Translations under genes and position numbers: made by a program | The notes under the pieces: model-generated | The model's database searches: none | What the model was told of the DNA's origin: nothing | The model's input: the letters and a program-made list of their open reading frames with translations, nothing else | Part shown: in pieces, positions 48,101 through 56,762 of the stretch | How the letters are laid out: the number at the start of each line of letters is the position of its first letter | How positions within the stretch are numbered: position 1 is the stretch's first letter | From: Bacteroidaceae bacterium HV4-6-C5C | GTDB lineage: Bacteria > Bacteroidota > Bacteroidia > Bacteroidales > Bacteroidaceae | Direction of reading: 5' to 3' | NCBI GenBank assembly: GCA_007896885.1 | Contig: VOIU01000001.1 | Location: 124,001 to 188,000 of the forward strand | Length of the DNA stretch: 64,000 nt

Positions 48101-48315
48101 CCATCGGCTATGATTTCAAAAAGTTATTCTCGCAGATACCACTCTCACAGCTTCGCTTCTATGTTTCCATGACAAACCTTTATACCTTCACCGGCTACAA
48201 AGGAATGGATCCCGAAGTAGGTTATGGAGCATATTCAAGTTGGTCACAAGGTGTGGATATAGGTAACTATCCATCTGCACGTACCTTCCTAGTCGGCGTT
48301 AATGTTAAATTCTAA
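45169..48315 (+). CDS. SusC-like TonB-dependent glycan transporter, pair 1
   Basis: 1048 residues: signal peptide (ending QLFAQQ), a carboxypeptidase-regulatory-like domain (about 24-100, VNVQGVVLDPAGEAVPGANIYVKNN), TonB box/plug (LDEIVVIGYGVQKKKLVTG to about 235) and a large barrel with TonB_dep_Rec motifs such as YGARAANGVILVTTKKG. There is no N-terminal STN signalling domain, so it is not tied to a FecR/ECF switch. It imports oligosaccharides with its SusD lid. The susD frame overlaps its end by a few bases, and the likely susD ATG lies 13 bp after the stop. Confidence 0.95.
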   Translation: MQKKILLLLCTIWCSMQLFAQQVNVQGVVLDPAGEAVPGANIYVKNNASIGTITDINGNFNLNAKVNDFLVISFLGYDPIEVKVTNANSKLTVNLKENVKYLDEIVVIGYGVQKKKLVTGATIQIKGEEIAKMNTVSPIGALSSQTPGVSIVSNSGKPGAGYKVSIRGLGTMGDASPICVIDGLVGGIDNLNALNPNDIESIDVLKDAASTAIYGARAANGVILVTTKKGKDGKAVITFDAYLGWQNIARKPQVLDAKEYATIMNEAQINDGLAPFDFASLVPNWNKIESGEWKGTNWVDEIIGHDAPQQNYSFGVSGGNTQGNYSIGLSYTSQEGLIGRNYFTSKYDRYSARINSEWSLIKGKDFDYFKFGENLQLNMTTNDGLGVQTDGPYNNNIRWAMEAFPFMTVYDENGDFSKCIGYWSSLRANPVARLWYDGRDRNSKNYSARGNFYFTVQPVKDLMWRSTFGYGYSGYTNRSYDETYDLGGSFQRTNNNTSQASGNDYAWSWENTLNYHFNIQEKHNFDILAGMSAEKWGLGESVGANRQKSTFGDWQHAYISNTEQQGATSTWGMWGNPSGEGGLLSYFGRVNYDFSGKYMATVILRADGSSNFAKGNRWGYFPSVSAGWNIANENFMESTKNWLDYLKLRASWGQNGNCSISNFQYLSTINIGGADYYFGNDKANKTLGSYPDILANENITWETSEQLDLGIDARFLKNRLGFTFDWYQKKTKDWLVQAPILASYGTGAPYINGGDIKNTGVELGFTWNDQIKKDFTYGASLNIAYNKNEVTRLANGEGVINGSVDALSTQTDYITRVEVGRPIGFFYGYKTLGIFQNAEQVNNYKNAKGSRIMPNAVPGDVIFADLNGDGTISADDRTMIGDPHPDLNVGLNFNLGYKGFDLSISGVGAFGQQVAHSYRDFGDNPKDNFTMDIAANRWHGEGTSNRYPRITASPHQNWKYISDIYVDNADYFRISNLTIGYDFKKLFSQIPLSQLRFYVSMTNLYTFTGYKGMDPEVGYGAYSSWSQGVDIGNYPSARTFLVGVNVKF

Positions 48316-48328
48316 ATCCAGAAAGCGT

Positions 48329-50029
48329 ATGAAAAAGATATTATTGTGTATTACGTCTGTATGTTTGATGACAAGCTGTTCTGAAAGCTTCCTTGATACG
48401 GACAATCTTACAAAAAAAGACAGCAGCATCTTTCCAAAAAGTACGGCGGATGCTAATCAAGTGCTTACTGCTATGTACCGCCCTATTATGGGGGATGCCA
48501 ACTCTCCTCAAAGTTCCAGTTTTTTTATTGCTGAACTTATGAGTGACGACCGTTTCGGTGCAGGTGGTACGGATGACCATGATGTACAAGCTATCGCTTC
48601 CTTCAAGAAAACCAGCGAAAACATGTATGCACGCTTTTGGTCTCTACGTTGGGAAGGTATTTACCGCACCAACTTTATGCTGAAATGCGAAGGAAATATT
48701 AATTGGGATTCAGAGGCTGACCATTCTAGAATTATTGGTGAGACTTATTTTCTACGTGCTTACTATTATTTTGAGCTTGCAAGAGCATTTGGTCGTGTGC
48801 CTTTAGTTCTTACTCCCGACCCGGTCAACAACCCGCAAGCCGAACCAACAGCAATGTATGGGCAAATAGCTTCCGATCTTTTGGCAGCAATCAGTAAGCT
48901 TCCTTCCACTAAATGGACTACAGGTGTCGGAACCGATGGTCACGCCACTAAGTGGGCTGCTGAAGCAATGCTTGCTCGCGTATTCCTCTTCTACACAGGC
49001 TACTATAATACAGAATCCATCACCCTGCCAGGGGAAGGTGGCACGCTTACCAAGGCTCAAGTGATCTCTTTTGTGGAAGATTGCGTTAGCAACTCGGGTC
49101 ACGACTTAGTTCCTGAATTCCGTAATCTTTGGCCTTATTCTGCCGCAGTCGATTACAAGTATAATGTTGATAACAAATTATCCTATATTGGTGAAGATGG
49201 CAATAACCCGGAGGCTGTATTTGTTGTAAAACACTCAGGAAACGACTGGAGTGCACGAAACAACGAAGCCCTCTTCTTCAGTCTCCGTTACCAAGATGAA
49301 GGAGGCAACAAATGGATGGATTGCTATCCTTACGGTTCAGGTTGGGGAACAGGTTCTGTGACTCGTAATCTTTATGAAACTTGGCCTACGGCTGACCCTC
49401 GCCGTACAGGTTCTATCCTTAACGTAGAAGATGCCAACGAAGGCATCAAAGCTTATGTAGATGGTGCACAAAATCAAATACAAGATACCCATTTATGGAA
49501 CAAAAAGTACACTGCTATTAGCACTAAGGCGAATGACCCCGGAACAAGCAATTACTTAGGTACAGGCATAGAGCCTCTTTACTGGCATCTCTATCCCTCA
49601 CTTAATACTCTTGATTATCAGTCGAACAATCTGCAAGATTTCTATGTCATTCGTTTTTCTGATGTTTTGCTTATGGGTGCTGAACTTGGTAGCTCTCATG
49701 CTCAGGAATATATGGACCGCGTACGTGCACGTGCCGGCAAGCTCCCTTCCGTCCCGGTAACTTTGGAAAATATTCAGAATGAACGCCATTGGGAATTTGC
49801 ATTTGAAGGTATCCGCTACTACGATCTATTACGTTGGCATAAAGAGTCTCTGATTACAGAGCATCGCTCTAATGTAAAGGTTCTCAACCAGAAAGTTGAG
49901 ACAACGATCTCTATACCGTTCCGCACAGAGACCAAAGGCTTACTACCTATACCTGATCAAGAAATTCAAAAATCACAAGGCATTCTTGTTCAGAATGAAG
50001 GATGGGCATCTAATGAAGGTAACTTCTAA
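48329..50029 (+). CDS. SusD-like surface glycan-binding lipoprotein, pair 1
   Basis: About 566 residues. The lipobox is LMTSC, with mature end CSESFLDTDN. The helical TPR-like core typical of SusD shows AYYYFELARAFGRVPLV, ATKWAAEAMLARVFLFY and a C-terminal IRFSDVLLMGAELG and NERHWEFAFEGIRYYDLLRW. It forms the lid of the SusC barrel. ATG 48329, right before the signal peptide, is preferred over 48302. Confidence 0.95.
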   Translation: MKKILLCITSVCLMTSCSESFLDTDNLTKKDSSIFPKSTADANQVLTAMYRPIMGDANSPQSSSFFIAELMSDDRFGAGGTDDHDVQAIASFKKTSENMYARFWSLRWEGIYRTNFMLKCEGNINWDSEADHSRIIGETYFLRAYYYFELARAFGRVPLVLTPDPVNNPQAEPTAMYGQIASDLLAAISKLPSTKWTTGVGTDGHATKWAAEAMLARVFLFYTGYYNTESITLPGEGGTLTKAQVISFVEDCVSNSGHDLVPEFRNLWPYSAAVDYKYNVDNKLSYIGEDGNNPEAVFVVKHSGNDWSARNNEALFFSLRYQDEGGNKWMDCYPYGSGWGTGSVTRNLYETWPTADPRRTGSILNVEDANEGIKAYVDGAQNQIQDTHLWNKKYTAISTKANDPGTSNYLGTGIEPLYWHLYPSLNTLDYQSNNLQDFYVIRFSDVLLMGAELGSSHAQEYMDRVRARAGKLPSVPVTLENIQNERHWEFAFEGIRYYDLLRWHKESLITEHRSNVKVLNQKVETTISIPFRTETKGLLPIPDQEIQKSQGILVQNEGWASNEGNF

Positions 50030-50049
50030 TAATTAACCTCAAAAGTAAA

Positions 50050-50967
50050 ATGAAAATTATGAAGAATAAATACTTATCATTTTTAGGCGGTTGCCTTTTG
50101 GCAATATCAATGGCCTCTTGCTTGGATGCCTCTGTTGATAATGATTCCCTCGGCACCGTCGCATCAGCTGAAGAAATTGCAGCTCACCTCGATGTACATG
50201 GAATTACTCCAGGAAGCAACAAAGTGATTATCAAGAATAACAATAAGGAAATAGGAGGCATGTGGGACTATTTAGTAGGTGTAACTACTGCCCAATGCGA
50301 TACAGTACTAATCCCCTTCCTTGGTGAACAGACTCTAAAATTCTATGCCACTTGTGGTGGCGGACAAGTGATAGTAGAAAAGAAAGTGCAGATCAATATT
50401 ATTGATTATCCCCTCGATCCGTCATGGGCAATACTTGCAGGAGAAGGAACAGAAGGAAAAACCTGGGTATGGGATCCTAACCCGGGACGTGGAAGTTGGG
50501 GTTGCTACGGTGCAGGTGGTTACGGATGGAGTGCTGACGTTCCTAATTGGTCGTGCACTGCCATTGGTGACACATCACCACAAGGCGTAACGGTTTCCGC
50601 GAACGAATACATCACGTTCGACCTCAACGGAGGAGCTAATGCTACACTACACAAAGCTGACGGTACGGAGATAAAAGGTTCGTTCGCATTCTCAATGGGT
50701 ACTTCTGCAGACAAAGCTGCATTGAAGCCCTCTTATCGTGACGGTAGACTCACCGGCAAAGGCTGGGTGGGTACACTTACATTAAAAGGTGTCTCTCTTC
50801 CTTCCGGTTTTAATTATTATACGGGTGCCCCAAGCAGAGGTACGTTCGACATCGCAGTATTCAACAATAAGGAAATGGTTCTTATTGAACCGGATGCCGG
50901 AGCTGTACTTTGTGATCCGAACTGGTCATCTGTCTCCACACACTGGTGCTTTGTTGCTAAAGAGTAA
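50050..50967 (+). CDS. SusE/F-position surface glycan-binding lipoprotein
   Basis: The 305-residue lipoprotein (lipobox SMASC, about residue 23) contains a PKD/Ig-like domain of about 80 residues. A beta-rich C-terminal domain follows, with a Trp/Gly-rich patch (WVWDPNPGRGSWGCYGAGGYGWSADVPNW) resembling carbohydrate-binding modules. The position straight after susC-susD is the usual place of surface glycan-binding proteins. It carries no catalytic motif. Start at 50050 or 50059. A terminator follows, closing a susC-susD-SGBP unit. Confidence 0.82.
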   Translation: MKIMKNKYLSFLGGCLLAISMASCLDASVDNDSLGTVASAEEIAAHLDVHGITPGSNKVIIKNNNKEIGGMWDYLVGVTTAQCDTVLIPFLGEQTLKFYATCGGGQVIVEKKVQINIIDYPLDPSWAILAGEGTEGKTWVWDPNPGRGSWGCYGAGGYGWSADVPNWSCTAIGDTSPQGVTVSANEYITFDLNGGANATLHKADGTEIKGSFAFSMGTSADKAALKPSYRDGRLTGKGWVGTLTLKGVSLPSGFNYYTGAPSRGTFDIAVFNNKEMVLIEPDAGAVLCDPNWSSVSTHWCFVAKE

Positions 50968-50993
50968 AAGGAACTAAATACTTCTATATGAAT

Positions 50994-51028
50994 AGAGGCT
51001 ATCTCAAAATATACTTGAGATGGCCTCT
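50994..51028 (+). terminator. Terminator of the first susCD operon
   Basis: AGAGGCTATCTCAA (50994-51007) pairs with TTGAGATGGCCTCT (51015-51028) with one T-G wobble pair, followed by TGTTTTTA. Confidence 0.85.
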
Positions 51029-51248
51029 TGTTTTTACTCACCTCATACACCGTGCAGTTTAAATACCGCCAACAAAAGTTTGCGTTTTATCATATTTCTT
51101 CCTTCCGATATTTTTTAGAGCTTTTATAACAGTTATTAAACCCCCTATTAGCAAGTTATGGATATCCTTGCACTTAGACAAAAAGTGATGAGTAGATAAA
51201 GGTATACATGAAAATACAAATCAAATAATCATTAAACCTATAAATGAC

Positions 51249-51821
51249 ATGAAAACAAAGATCTTCAGCATTATTGCACTATTATTTCTAGCACTAGTTA
51301 GTTGTAGCAATAAGCAAATAAAAGCAGAAGTAAAACACCCTAAAATATTAGTGGTCTACTTCTCGCAAGGAGGAAATACAAGAATGTTGGCAAGCACTAT
51401 CAAAGAATCCATCGGCGGTGATCTTTTCTCTATCGAACCAACACCCTCCTATCCATCGGGGGATATACATGACCTTGTACAAAAACAAATAGATAAAGGC
51501 ACACTACCCGTCCTGAAAACCAAGGTAAAGAACCTCAATTCGTATGATGCTATTTTTGTCGGAACCCCAAACTGGTTCAATAATATATCACTTCCTGTAA
51601 AAGCCTTTTTAAAAGAAAATAAACTGACTGGAAAAAATGTAATTCCTTTTGCCACCTTCGGAGGTAGCGCAGGCAATACATTAACAGATATCGCAGGGCT
51701 TTGTCCACACTCTATTATCCTCGAAGGTTTTTCAGTCAGTGGTGACGATATAAAGAATAATCCACAAGTGGTGAAGAAGAATGTAAGAATCTGGTTGGAT
51801 AAAATAAAGACCAAATTCTGA
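51249..51821 (+). CDS. Exported flavodoxin-like lipoprotein
   Basis: 190 residues with a lipoprotein signal (LALVSC, lipid on Cys19). The flavodoxin fold has the FMN phosphate loop SQGGNTRMLA in LVVYFSQGGNTRML, then AIFVGTPNWFNNISLPVKAFL and a third flavin loop FATFGGSAGNT. Ordinary flavodoxins are cytoplasmic electron carriers, whereas a lipid-anchored exported version would work in the periplasm. It sits between two SusCD modules and has a terminator before it. Electron partner and link to the glycan genes are unknown. Confidence 0.85.
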   Translation: MKTKIFSIIALLFLALVSCSNKQIKAEVKHPKILVVYFSQGGNTRMLASTIKESIGGDLFSIEPTPSYPSGDIHDLVQKQIDKGTLPVLKTKVKNLNSYDAIFVGTPNWFNNISLPVKAFLKENKLTGKNVIPFATFGGSAGNTLTDIAGLCPHSIILEGFSVSGDDIKNNPQVVKKNVRIWLDKIKTKF

Positions 51822-51916
51822 GACTTCAATGTATTGTAATAAGAATAATTCCACCCTAGAGTAAGTCTATTAAAAAGAATATACCTATTTATTAATCCTT
51901 AAATAATTATCTATTT

Positions 51917-54900
51917 ATGAATAGAAAACTAAATGTTTCAAAGTCAAATTCATGGCCAATAGCTTCTCGCATAATTGCCTGTATGGTCATTGTAGTATTC
52001 AATTGCTTATCAATTACAGCCCAAAATAACATAAAAATTCATGGGACTGTAACATCTGCAACCGACGGTTCACCGTTGGTTGGCGTAAACATTGTTCAGA
52101 AAGGAACATCTTACGGCAGCATTACAGATATGGATGGGAATTATTCTTTGACAGTTCCAGATGGTTCCGAACTGGATGTTACTTATATAGGATTCATTAC
52201 TCAACATGTCAAGATAAACAGAGGAAAAAATGTTTATGACTTAAATTTGGTGGAAGACACCAAGACATTGGAAGAAGTTGTTGTTGTCGGTTATGGAGTG
52301 CAGAAGAAGAGTGTGATAACAGCAGCTATAAGCCGGGTTAACTCAAATGATCTGGATTTAGAGAAACCCACTACAGTGCAGAACGCCATGAAGGGTAAGG
52401 TTTCCGGTGTGCAAATCACATCCAATTCGGGAGCACCCGGAGGAGATGCAAAAATCCGTATCCGGGGTATCGGTACTGTCAACGACTCCGACCCATTATA
52501 CGTAATTGATGGAATGCCTTCTTCCAATGGTATCAATTATCTGAATCCATCAGATATTGAATCTATTGAAATATTAAAAGATGCAGCTTCAGCAGCCATC
52601 TATGGTGCCAGAGGTGCCAATGGAGTTGTACTGGTAAATACTAAAGCTGGTAAATCAGGTAAAGCCACTTTTAATTACGAGTTTTCTTATGGTATTCAGA
52701 ATCCCAGTAAAAAGGTTGATTTAATGGATAGTAAGGAATACCAAGCAATGATGAACGAGATGGGAAGTAACGCCGGAAGAGGAAATAACTTCTATTTTGC
52801 GACTCCTTCATCGGTGGACACGGACTGGCAAGACGCAATAACCTATCATAATGCTCCATTGGTAAATCATCGTTTTTCTGTGAATGGTGGAAATGACCAC
52901 AGCAGCTATTATGCGTCATTTGGCATAGTTAGCCAAAGCGGTATTTTTGCCAAAGGTTATGCCGATTATCAACGGTACAACGCTCGTCTCAATTATTCCA
53001 ATACCTTATTGGACACTAAGAGCCGTAATTGGTTAAACAAGATTGTGTTTGGAGCAAAGGTAAGTTACTCGCGTTCTAAATATACCGGCAGTAACATTGG
53101 AAACAGTGAAAGTGGAGGGCTTCTATCTTCCATTAATATGTTGCCTCCCACTGAAGCTATTTATCAAACCGATCCTGATAAATTGGCAGAGTACGACTTG
53201 GTTTACCCGAACCATGTAACAGATGACTCCGGTAGAGTCTATAACATCATCAACATGAGAGAAGTCGTTAATCCGCTAGCTATGCTGAAAGCGCGTAATA
53301 ACCAAGAACGCATCCCACAAATATTCAACGGGAATTTCGATCTTAATTTCACTTTATTACCTGGCTTAACGTTCAAAACAACAGCTGATTTCGAATGGGG
53401 CTTTAACTCCGATCGCAGTATAACACCTGCGTATGAACTGAACTCTGATCAGAAAAATGCCTCATCCAGTGTGTATAATTCTTTAAGTGAGTCATATACA
53501 TGGCAATGGGAGAATATGTTGCAGTACAATCGGGCTTTTGGTAAACACAATATAGGTGCATTGCTTGGAACAACTTTGTCATCCAACTTCTATCATGATA
53601 TTAACGGCACACGCTATGATTTGATTGACTTTACTATGGACAAAGGTTTTCTGGATGTTTCAGGTGCTCCCGAAGGCGATGAACGCGCACGGGTACATGG
53701 TGGCGCTTCCGACCACAAATTAGCCTCTGTATTCGGACGACTAAGTTACAATTATGATGAAAAATACATGGTAGAAGGAACTGTCAGACGTGATGGCTCT
53801 TCTAATTTCGGTAAGAATAATCAGTACGCAGTATTCCCTTCCATATCTGCTGGATGGGTAGTAACACGAGAATCATTTATGACAAACCGCCCCTCTTGGT
53901 TTGACTTTGCAAAAGTGCGTGCCAGCTGGGGACAAAACGGAAATGAAAATATCGGTGCCTTTGGCTATACCAGTTTAATTCAAACGGGTGACTATCGGGC
54001 AGTAATAGACAATAAAGTAATGCAAGGAGCAAAGCCAAGTGGTTATTCAAACCCGAATCTTAAATGGGAAACGTCTGAACAGACCGACTTGGGCATCGAT
54101 TTCCGTCTATTTCAATCTTTCAGCTTATCGATAGATTATTTCGACAAGAAGACCAAAGACATGTTATGTTGGGTAGGCCTTCCTGATTATGCCGGTTACG
54201 CAAGTATACTTACCAATAAAGGTACGGTAAGCAATAAAGGATGGGAATTTGATGCTTCTTATAAATTCAAAGTAGGAGAAGTAAATCTGGGTATAGGTGC
54301 AAATGCTTCGTATGTGAAAAATACCGTGACAGATCAAGGAGATTCCGATATACCCGTTTCAATAGACGGTATAGGTGGTGGCCTAGGCGGTGCTGTTACG
54401 TGGAGAGCCAATGGTGAACCATACGGATTCTTTTATGGATATGTTCACGATGGCATTTTCCAAAATCAAGCAGAAGTAGATGCATCAAAGCAGGAAAATG
54501 CACAAGTCGGCGGAATTCGCTGGAAAGATCTTGATGGGAAACCAGGTATCACAGGTGATGATAGAACTAATATCGGTAATCCGAACCCAGACTGGACGTA
54601 TGGCTTTACGATTAACGCAGATTGGAAGAACTTTGATTTTAATGCATTTTTCCAAGGAGTACAAGGCAATGAAATTTACAGACTGTATCGCCGTGGTAAT
54701 GTTACTTTCGGTAATTGGGATAAAACTTGGCTGAACCGTTGGCATGGCGAAGGGACATCCAACTGGATGCCGCAAATAGTTGAAGGGGGACAAAATGGTA
54801 CAAATGATGTTTCCAATCTTTATGTGGAAGACGGATCGTACTTACGTTTGAAAGTACTTCAATTAGGCTATACCTTACCTAAATCACTTACTCAGAAAGT

Positions 54901-55060
54901 TTTTATCAACCGCTTACGTTTCTTTTTACAAGCTGAAAATCTGTTTACACTTACAAAATATAAGGGATATGACCCCGAAGTAGGGACTCGTAACGGCTTT
55001 GATGGAGGTACTTATCCTCAAGCACGTACATGGACTATGGGTGTAAATGTTACTTTTTAA
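51917..55060 (+). CDS. SusC-like TonB-dependent glycan transporter, pair 2
   Basis: 1047 residues. The signal region is longer than in pair 1 (ends about SITAQN, residue 36). Then come a carboxypeptidase-regulatory-like domain (about 40-115), a plug with EEVVVVGYGVQKKSV and YGARGANGVVLVNTKAG, and a barrel ending in the aromatic TMGVNVTF. There is no STN domain. It shares the overall plan of the 45169 protein but is clearly divergent along the barrel, which suggests a different size or type of oligosaccharide. Its SusD partner starts 26 bp downstream. Confidence 0.95.
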   Translation: MNRKLNVSKSNSWPIASRIIACMVIVVFNCLSITAQNNIKIHGTVTSATDGSPLVGVNIVQKGTSYGSITDMDGNYSLTVPDGSELDVTYIGFITQHVKINRGKNVYDLNLVEDTKTLEEVVVVGYGVQKKSVITAAISRVNSNDLDLEKPTTVQNAMKGKVSGVQITSNSGAPGGDAKIRIRGIGTVNDSDPLYVIDGMPSSNGINYLNPSDIESIEILKDAASAAIYGARGANGVVLVNTKAGKSGKATFNYEFSYGIQNPSKKVDLMDSKEYQAMMNEMGSNAGRGNNFYFATPSSVDTDWQDAITYHNAPLVNHRFSVNGGNDHSSYYASFGIVSQSGIFAKGYADYQRYNARLNYSNTLLDTKSRNWLNKIVFGAKVSYSRSKYTGSNIGNSESGGLLSSINMLPPTEAIYQTDPDKLAEYDLVYPNHVTDDSGRVYNIINMREVVNPLAMLKARNNQERIPQIFNGNFDLNFTLLPGLTFKTTADFEWGFNSDRSITPAYELNSDQKNASSSVYNSLSESYTWQWENMLQYNRAFGKHNIGALLGTTLSSNFYHDINGTRYDLIDFTMDKGFLDVSGAPEGDERARVHGGASDHKLASVFGRLSYNYDEKYMVEGTVRRDGSSNFGKNNQYAVFPSISAGWVVTRESFMTNRPSWFDFAKVRASWGQNGNENIGAFGYTSLIQTGDYRAVIDNKVMQGAKPSGYSNPNLKWETSEQTDLGIDFRLFQSFSLSIDYFDKKTKDMLCWVGLPDYAGYASILTNKGTVSNKGWEFDASYKFKVGEVNLGIGANASYVKNTVTDQGDSDIPVSIDGIGGGLGGAVTWRANGEPYGFFYGYVHDGIFQNQAEVDASKQENAQVGGIRWKDLDGKPGITGDDRTNIGNPNPDWTYGFTINADWKNFDFNAFFQGVQGNEIYRLYRRGNVTFGNWDKTWLNRWHGEGTSNWMPQIVEGGQNGTNDVSNLYVEDGSYLRLKVLQLGYTLPKSLTQKVFINRLRFFLQAENLFTLTKYKGYDPEVGTRNGFDGGTYPQARTWTMGVNVTF

Positions 55061-55085
55061 AACACAAAAAATAGGTAATTGAAAT

Positions 55086-56639
55086 ATGAAAAAATATATA
55101 TTCTTATTATGCAGCCTGTTGATAAGCACTACCGCTTGTACAGACTTTTTAGAGACCAACCCGAGAACGCAAGTTTCCACCGAAGAATTCTATAAGACAG
55201 AAAATGGAGTAAAAGCGGGCTTATATGCCGTGATGAAAGAAGTACAGAATCGTTTGATGGAAGTACATAGCTATTCTACTTTATTGAGCGACGAAGCTGA
55301 GACCGGAGGTGGAATAGGAGAAGGTGTATGGAAAAAGAAATGGAACAATTTCACCTATACTCCTACAGATTGCTTCAGTAACCCATGGTATACGGGTACA
55401 GGATGGTGGAATGAATGGGATATGGGACTCTATGTAGGTGTAGTAGCCGCCAATATCTTGATAGATGAGGTTAATAAAAGTGGACTGAACGGGGATTTTG
55501 TGCATAGCATTGATGCAGAAACCAGATTTTACCGGGCCTTGTTCTATGACTACTTGTTTATGGGTTACAAAGAAATCCCTTTACTGACCGGACAATTCAC
55601 CTCTTCAGATGATTTATACAAAGTCGGTAATGCCTCACGTCAGGAAGTATATGAATTTCTATTGTCCGATTTGTCAGACGGGGTCATTCAATATCTTCCC
55701 GAAAGAGCTGCTACTCAAAAAGGACGTATATGCAGAGATGCTGCAAAAGTGTTGCGTGCAAAGATTATTTTATTCCAACACGATGAAAGCAGATATGCAC
55801 AGGCGCTTGCCGATATGAGAGAGATAGCTAATAATCCTTTCTATCAATTAGATCCCGACTACAAGCACTTGTGGCACAAAGATGGTGAGTGGGGAAAAGA
55901 AAGTATATACGAAATAGGCATGGCAGGTAATAACTCCGGAATGAATAACAAAGTGGCTACGGTAGGTGGACGTGACATCGTCGATCCTCGTACTGCCGAA
56001 CAAGGTGGATTAATGTCGGGCTATGGACAGTTAACCATGACATGGGCTATTTATGATATGTTCGCACCGGGTGACAAACGTCGCGAAGGAACTGTAATAG
56101 TATATGCCGATGAAGATGCCGATGCAATGGCAAAAACCGGAAGTCATTTCTCGGTAAGCGACCAGCAAGAAGGAGTCGACCCGTCAAGAGGATTATTGGG
56201 TAATTATAAGTATCACCCTCGTAAGGAGTCATATACCTCAGGTAGCGATCAAGTAAATAGCCAGAACATGTCTTTCCGCTTCTACCGTTTTTCAGATGTA
56301 CTTTTACTTGGTGCCGAACTCAAAGTCCGTATTAGCGGCGATGCCGACTCCGAAGCACAAGGATGGTTCGATAAAGTACGTGATCGTGCTTTTGGCGATA
56401 CTAATCATAGAATTGCATTAAACAAAGGGAAGGACGCCAACCTGGATATACTTTTCAAAGAGAGATTTTATGAATTTGCTTTTGAAATGCAACGTTGGTT
56501 CGATATCCTCCGCTTCGATAAAGGGGCCGAAATTCTTGGAGCGAAAGGATGGACGGAGAAACACCGCTACTTCCCTATCGATCAAAATGAAATAGATCAA
56601 TCAAAAGGGGCGTTGACTCAGGATGAAGCTTGGAAATAA
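55086..56639 (+). CDS. SusD-like surface glycan-binding lipoprotein, pair 2
   Basis: The 517-residue lipoprotein (lipobox STTAC) starts its mature part with CTDFLETNPRTQVSTEEFYKT, the usual SusD opening. It ends with FKERFYEFAFEMQRWFDILRFDKG and YFPIDQNEIDQSKGALTQ, the family's C-terminal signature. It is translated from the same transcript as susC 2. A hairpin (56690-56727) stands between this gene and the following beta-helix gene. Confidence 0.95.
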   Translation: MKKYIFLLCSLLISTTACTDFLETNPRTQVSTEEFYKTENGVKAGLYAVMKEVQNRLMEVHSYSTLLSDEAETGGGIGEGVWKKKWNNFTYTPTDCFSNPWYTGTGWWNEWDMGLYVGVVAANILIDEVNKSGLNGDFVHSIDAETRFYRALFYDYLFMGYKEIPLLTGQFTSSDDLYKVGNASRQEVYEFLLSDLSDGVIQYLPERAATQKGRICRDAAKVLRAKIILFQHDESRYAQALADMREIANNPFYQLDPDYKHLWHKDGEWGKESIYEIGMAGNNSGMNNKVATVGGRDIVDPRTAEQGGLMSGYGQLTMTWAIYDMFAPGDKRREGTVIVYADEDADAMAKTGSHFSVSDQQEGVDPSRGLLGNYKYHPRKESYTSGSDQVNSQNMSFRFYRFSDVLLLGAELKVRISGDADSEAQGWFDKVRDRAFGDTNHRIALNKGKDANLDILFKERFYEFAFEMQRWFDILRFDKGAEILGAKGWTEKHRYFPIDQNEIDQSKGALTQDEAWK

Positions 56640-56689
56640 AAATATTGATTGATTGATTTCCGACCGATATCAAACTTAACACAATGGAT

Positions 56690-56727
56690 AAAGACAGGAG
56701 AAAGCAGAAATGAGTTCTCCTGTCTTT
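56690..56727 (+). terminator. Hairpin between susD 2 and the beta-helix protein gene
   Basis: 13-bp arms AAAGACAGGAGAA (56690-56702) and TTCTCCTGTCTTT (56715-56727). The T-tract right after it is short (CGTGAATT), with a longer TTTTTT only at 56741. It may be a partial terminator or an mRNA-stabilising stem that lowers expression of the next gene. Confidence 0.55.
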
Positions 56728-56762
56728 CGTGAATTGACAGTTTTTTAATAACATAAAAAGTC

